A stretch of DNA of 6,630 nucleotides, from NCBI GenBank assembly GCA_027036755.1, contig JALWDV010000791.1:1-6630 (forward strand), given 5' to 3'. Made by a program: the position numbers and the translations under genes. How positions within the stretch are numbered: the stretch's first letter is position 1; every line of letters begins with the position of its first letter. The notes under the pieces were generated by a model, which was not told where the DNA came from, searched no databases, and saw only the letters and a list, made by a program, of their open reading frames with translations. Below are positions 5,553 through 6,630 of this stretch, piece after piece. Origin of the DNA: Anaerolineae bacterium (GTDB lineage: Bacteria > Chloroflexota > Anaerolineae > J102).

Positions 5553-5918
5553 ATGGACATCACCGATCTAAAACCAACCCTCCAATTCGTCTGGCTTGAA
5601 GTTTCTGATTTGACGACTTCTCGACATTTCTATGGCGAAATGCTGGGATTCTCGGTGCAGGAAAGCGATGGCGCATTCATCATAGTGGACTTGAACGATG
5701 CGTTCCTCTATCTCGCTCCGGGCAAGCCAACGCCGGGGAATATGCACCTTGCCATTGCCGTAGAAGATATCGATCTGCTCTATCAGCGCCTGCTGGAGCA
5801 AGGGAACGACGTCGCGTCTCCGACAGACGAAGGCTGGGCCCGATACATCGAGCTCACCGATCCGGACGGCTACCGCCTTTTTCTCCTGACTCCGGAGGAG
5901 CATGAAGCGTCCCAATAG
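5553..5918 (+). CDS. VOC superfamily protein (glyoxalase/bleomycin-resistance fold)
   Basis: A 121-aa protein with two beta-alpha-beta-beta-beta modules, the vicinal oxygen chelate fold, which normally dimerises. The first module contains WLEVSDLTTSRHFYGEMLGF, with the family's FY..xLGF signature; the second has HLAIAVEDIDLLYQRL and ends with LTDPDGYRLFLL. The second-module His is kept. However, the usual first-module His appears to be Phe, and the Glu expected after DPDG is Phe. A metal-dependent enzyme is therefore doubtful; a ligand-binding or resistance-type role is possible. The substrate cannot be read from sequence. I use the ATG at 5553 because AAGGAAA lies just upstream; an in-frame TTG at 5535 is less likely. 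It is divergent from the glutaredoxin-like gene and about 150 bases ahead of rex in the same direction. Confidence 0.88.
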   Translation: MDITDLKPTLQFVWLEVSDLTTSRHFYGEMLGFSVQESDGAFIIVDLNDAFLYLAPGKPTPGNMHLAIAVEDIDLLYQRLLEQGNDVASPTDEGWARYIELTDPDGYRLFLLTPEEHEASQ

Positions 5919-5939
5919 CCGGGCGCGCGCTGGCTGTTT
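5917..5939 (+). terminator. weak possible terminator at the end of the VOC gene
   Basis: AGCCGG at 5917-5922 can pair with CTGGCT at 5930-5935 (six pairs, one G-U) around a GC-rich loop, overlapping the stop codon and followed by GTTTGCTGTT. The T-run is short, so termination would be partial at best and read-through into rex is possible. Confidence 0.25.
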
Positions 5940-5953
5940 GCTGTTCGCTGTTG
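5933..5953. repeat. three-copy heptamer repeat GCTGTTN
   Basis: The unit GCTGTT plus one variable base occurs three times in a row with an exact 7-base period, just after the VOC gene. It is short and could be chance, but heptamer arrays are known as intergenic repeats in some bacteria. Confidence 0.4.
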
Positions 5954-5990
5954 AATGTCGAATTCGTTATCCATCGGCTGCGTTGTCCCA

Positions 5991-6053
5991 ATTGCCAGTT
6001 TTATGATAAGCTGATAGACGAGGATCTGTAACTATTGGCAATGTTGACAACAT
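5991..6053. promoter_or_regulatory. inverted repeats in the rex upstream region
   Basis: ATTGCCA at 5991-5997 pairs with TGGCAAT at 6036-6042. Next to it ATGTTGACAACAT at 6041-6053 is a perfect 13-bp odd-centred palindrome that ends at the rex ribosome site (GGAGTG, 6055-6060). Either could be an operator or an RNA structure controlling rex. Neither matches the usual Rex operator (TTGTGAA, four bases, TTCACAA), so simple autoregulation is not indicated. I found no convincing promoter here. Confidence 0.3.
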
Positions 6054-6068
6054 CGGAGTGATTTTCTT

Positions 6069-6630
6069 ATGACCAGACGTAAAGCTCCCGACATTGTGGT
6101 CGGACGATTGCCGCTGTATCTGCGGATGTTAAATCAACTTGTGGCGGAGGGACGCAGCACAACGAATTCGCAGGAATTGAGCGTTCGACTGGGAATCAGC
6201 GCTGCACAAATCCGCAAGGATCTGTCTTATTTCGGCGGCTTTGGCAAATATGGAGCCGGATATGACGTCATGTATCTTCGGGATCAACTGCGGCGCATTC
6301 TTCATCTCGAACAAATCTGGCCCGTGGTGCTGGTGGGAGCGGGCGATTTGGGGCGCGCCCTGGCGAATTATCGCGGCTTCACGACCAGCGGTTTCGACAT
6401 CGCCGCCATCTTCGACAACGACGCAGCCAAAGTTGGCGTCACCATCGGACGATGCCAGGTGCAGGACGTGGCGGGGCTGGAGAATGTCATCCAAGAGCAG
6501 GAAGTGAAGATCGCCATCCTGGCCGTGCCCGCTGATGCAGCTCAGGCCGTGGCCGACCGGCTGGTGGCCGCGGGCGTGAGCGGCATCCTCTGCTACGCTC
6601 CCGTCATTCTCAAGGTCCCGCCCGAGGTCA
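6069..6630 (+). CDS. rex: redox-sensing transcriptional repressor Rex, 3' end outside window
   Basis: The first 187 residues of a Rex-family repressor; full-length members are about 205-230 residues, so only the last part is missing. It binds operators when NADH is low relative to NAD+ and releases them when NADH rises, typically controlling fermentation and respiration genes. The N-terminal winged helix carries AAQIRKDLSYFGGFGKYGAGY (45-65), the recognition helix and wing; the family more often has FGEFGKRG, so Gly57 and Tyr61 are minor departures. The Rossmann domain has VGAGDLGRAL (89-98), the dinucleotide-binding loop, and IFDND (114-118) at the end of the second strand. LAVPADAAQAVAD (151-163) and GILCYAPVIL (172-181) continue the family pattern. 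The ATG has GGAGTG upstream. The VOC gene ends 150 bases before it; nothing else of the operon is visible. Confidence 0.95.
   Translation, partial: MTRRKAPDIVVGRLPLYLRMLNQLVAEGRSTTNSQELSVRLGISAAQIRKDLSYFGGFGKYGAGYDVMYLRDQLRRILHLEQIWPVVLVGAGDLGRALANYRGFTTSGFDIAAIFDNDAAKVGVTIGRCQVQDVAGLENVIQEQEVKIAILAVPADAAQAVADRLVAAGVSGILCYAPVILKVPPEV

Noticed and set aside
5347..5571. Plus-strand 74-codon frame in the divergent intergenic region
   Set aside because: It overlaps the start of the VOC gene, spans both palindromes, has no ribosome site and no protein-like pattern.
5568..5915. Minus-strand open frame of 115 codons opposite the VOC gene
   Set aside because: Shadow of a well-supported plus-strand gene; the translation shows no family features.
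6129..6494. Minus-strand open frame of 121 codons opposite rex
   Set aside because: rex motifs on the plus strand are unambiguous, and this frame has no recognisable domain.

Overview
The window reads as a chromosomal piece of an anaerobic or facultatively anaerobic bacterium. A pyruvate:ferredoxin oxidoreductase, a Rex NADH/NAD+ sensor, a CxxC glutaredoxin-like protein and a minizincin-type small metalloprotein together suggest Chloroflexota (Anaerolineae-like). That placement is an inference from gene content; there is no rRNA or other decisive taxon marker, so I hold it loosely.

Layout, left to right. 1-276 is non-coding. It holds the nifJ terminator and, beyond it, a near-consensus minus-strand promoter facing a terminator-like hairpin, which may define a small RNA of about 140 nt. 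277-3834 (-) is a complete nifJ of 1185 aa with all cofactor ligands intact. 3835-4169 is a 335-base gene-free gap with the likely nifJ promoter, a long imperfect inverted repeat built on CACGGAG units with T-tracts on both sides, and a second AT-rich palindrome containing a heptamer repeat. Next come three more minus-strand genes: a HExxH minizincin-type protein (4170-4547), groES (4651-4929) and a glutaredoxin-like protein (5031-5330). After a 222-base divergent intergenic region with two palindromes, two plus-strand genes follow: a VOC (glyoxalase/bleomycin-resistance fold) protein (5553-5918) and rex, which runs off the right edge (6069-6630).

How they fit together. NifJ makes acetyl-CoA and reduced ferredoxin from pyruvate. 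Rex classically represses fermentative and anaerobic redox genes when NADH is low. Two Rex-like half-sites lie in front of nifJ, so Rex control of nifJ is a testable idea but is not shown here. GroES and the glutaredoxin-like protein are stress and redox housekeeping functions. groES has no groEL beside it and is closed by its own strong terminator.

I see no CRISPR array, transposase, phage gene, tRNA or rRNA, and no clearly new multi-gene system. The more unusual material is in the intergenic regions: the promoter/terminator pair at the left edge, the inverted-repeat element at 3932-4080, and a groES terminator whose stem overlaps the apparent promoter of the next gene.
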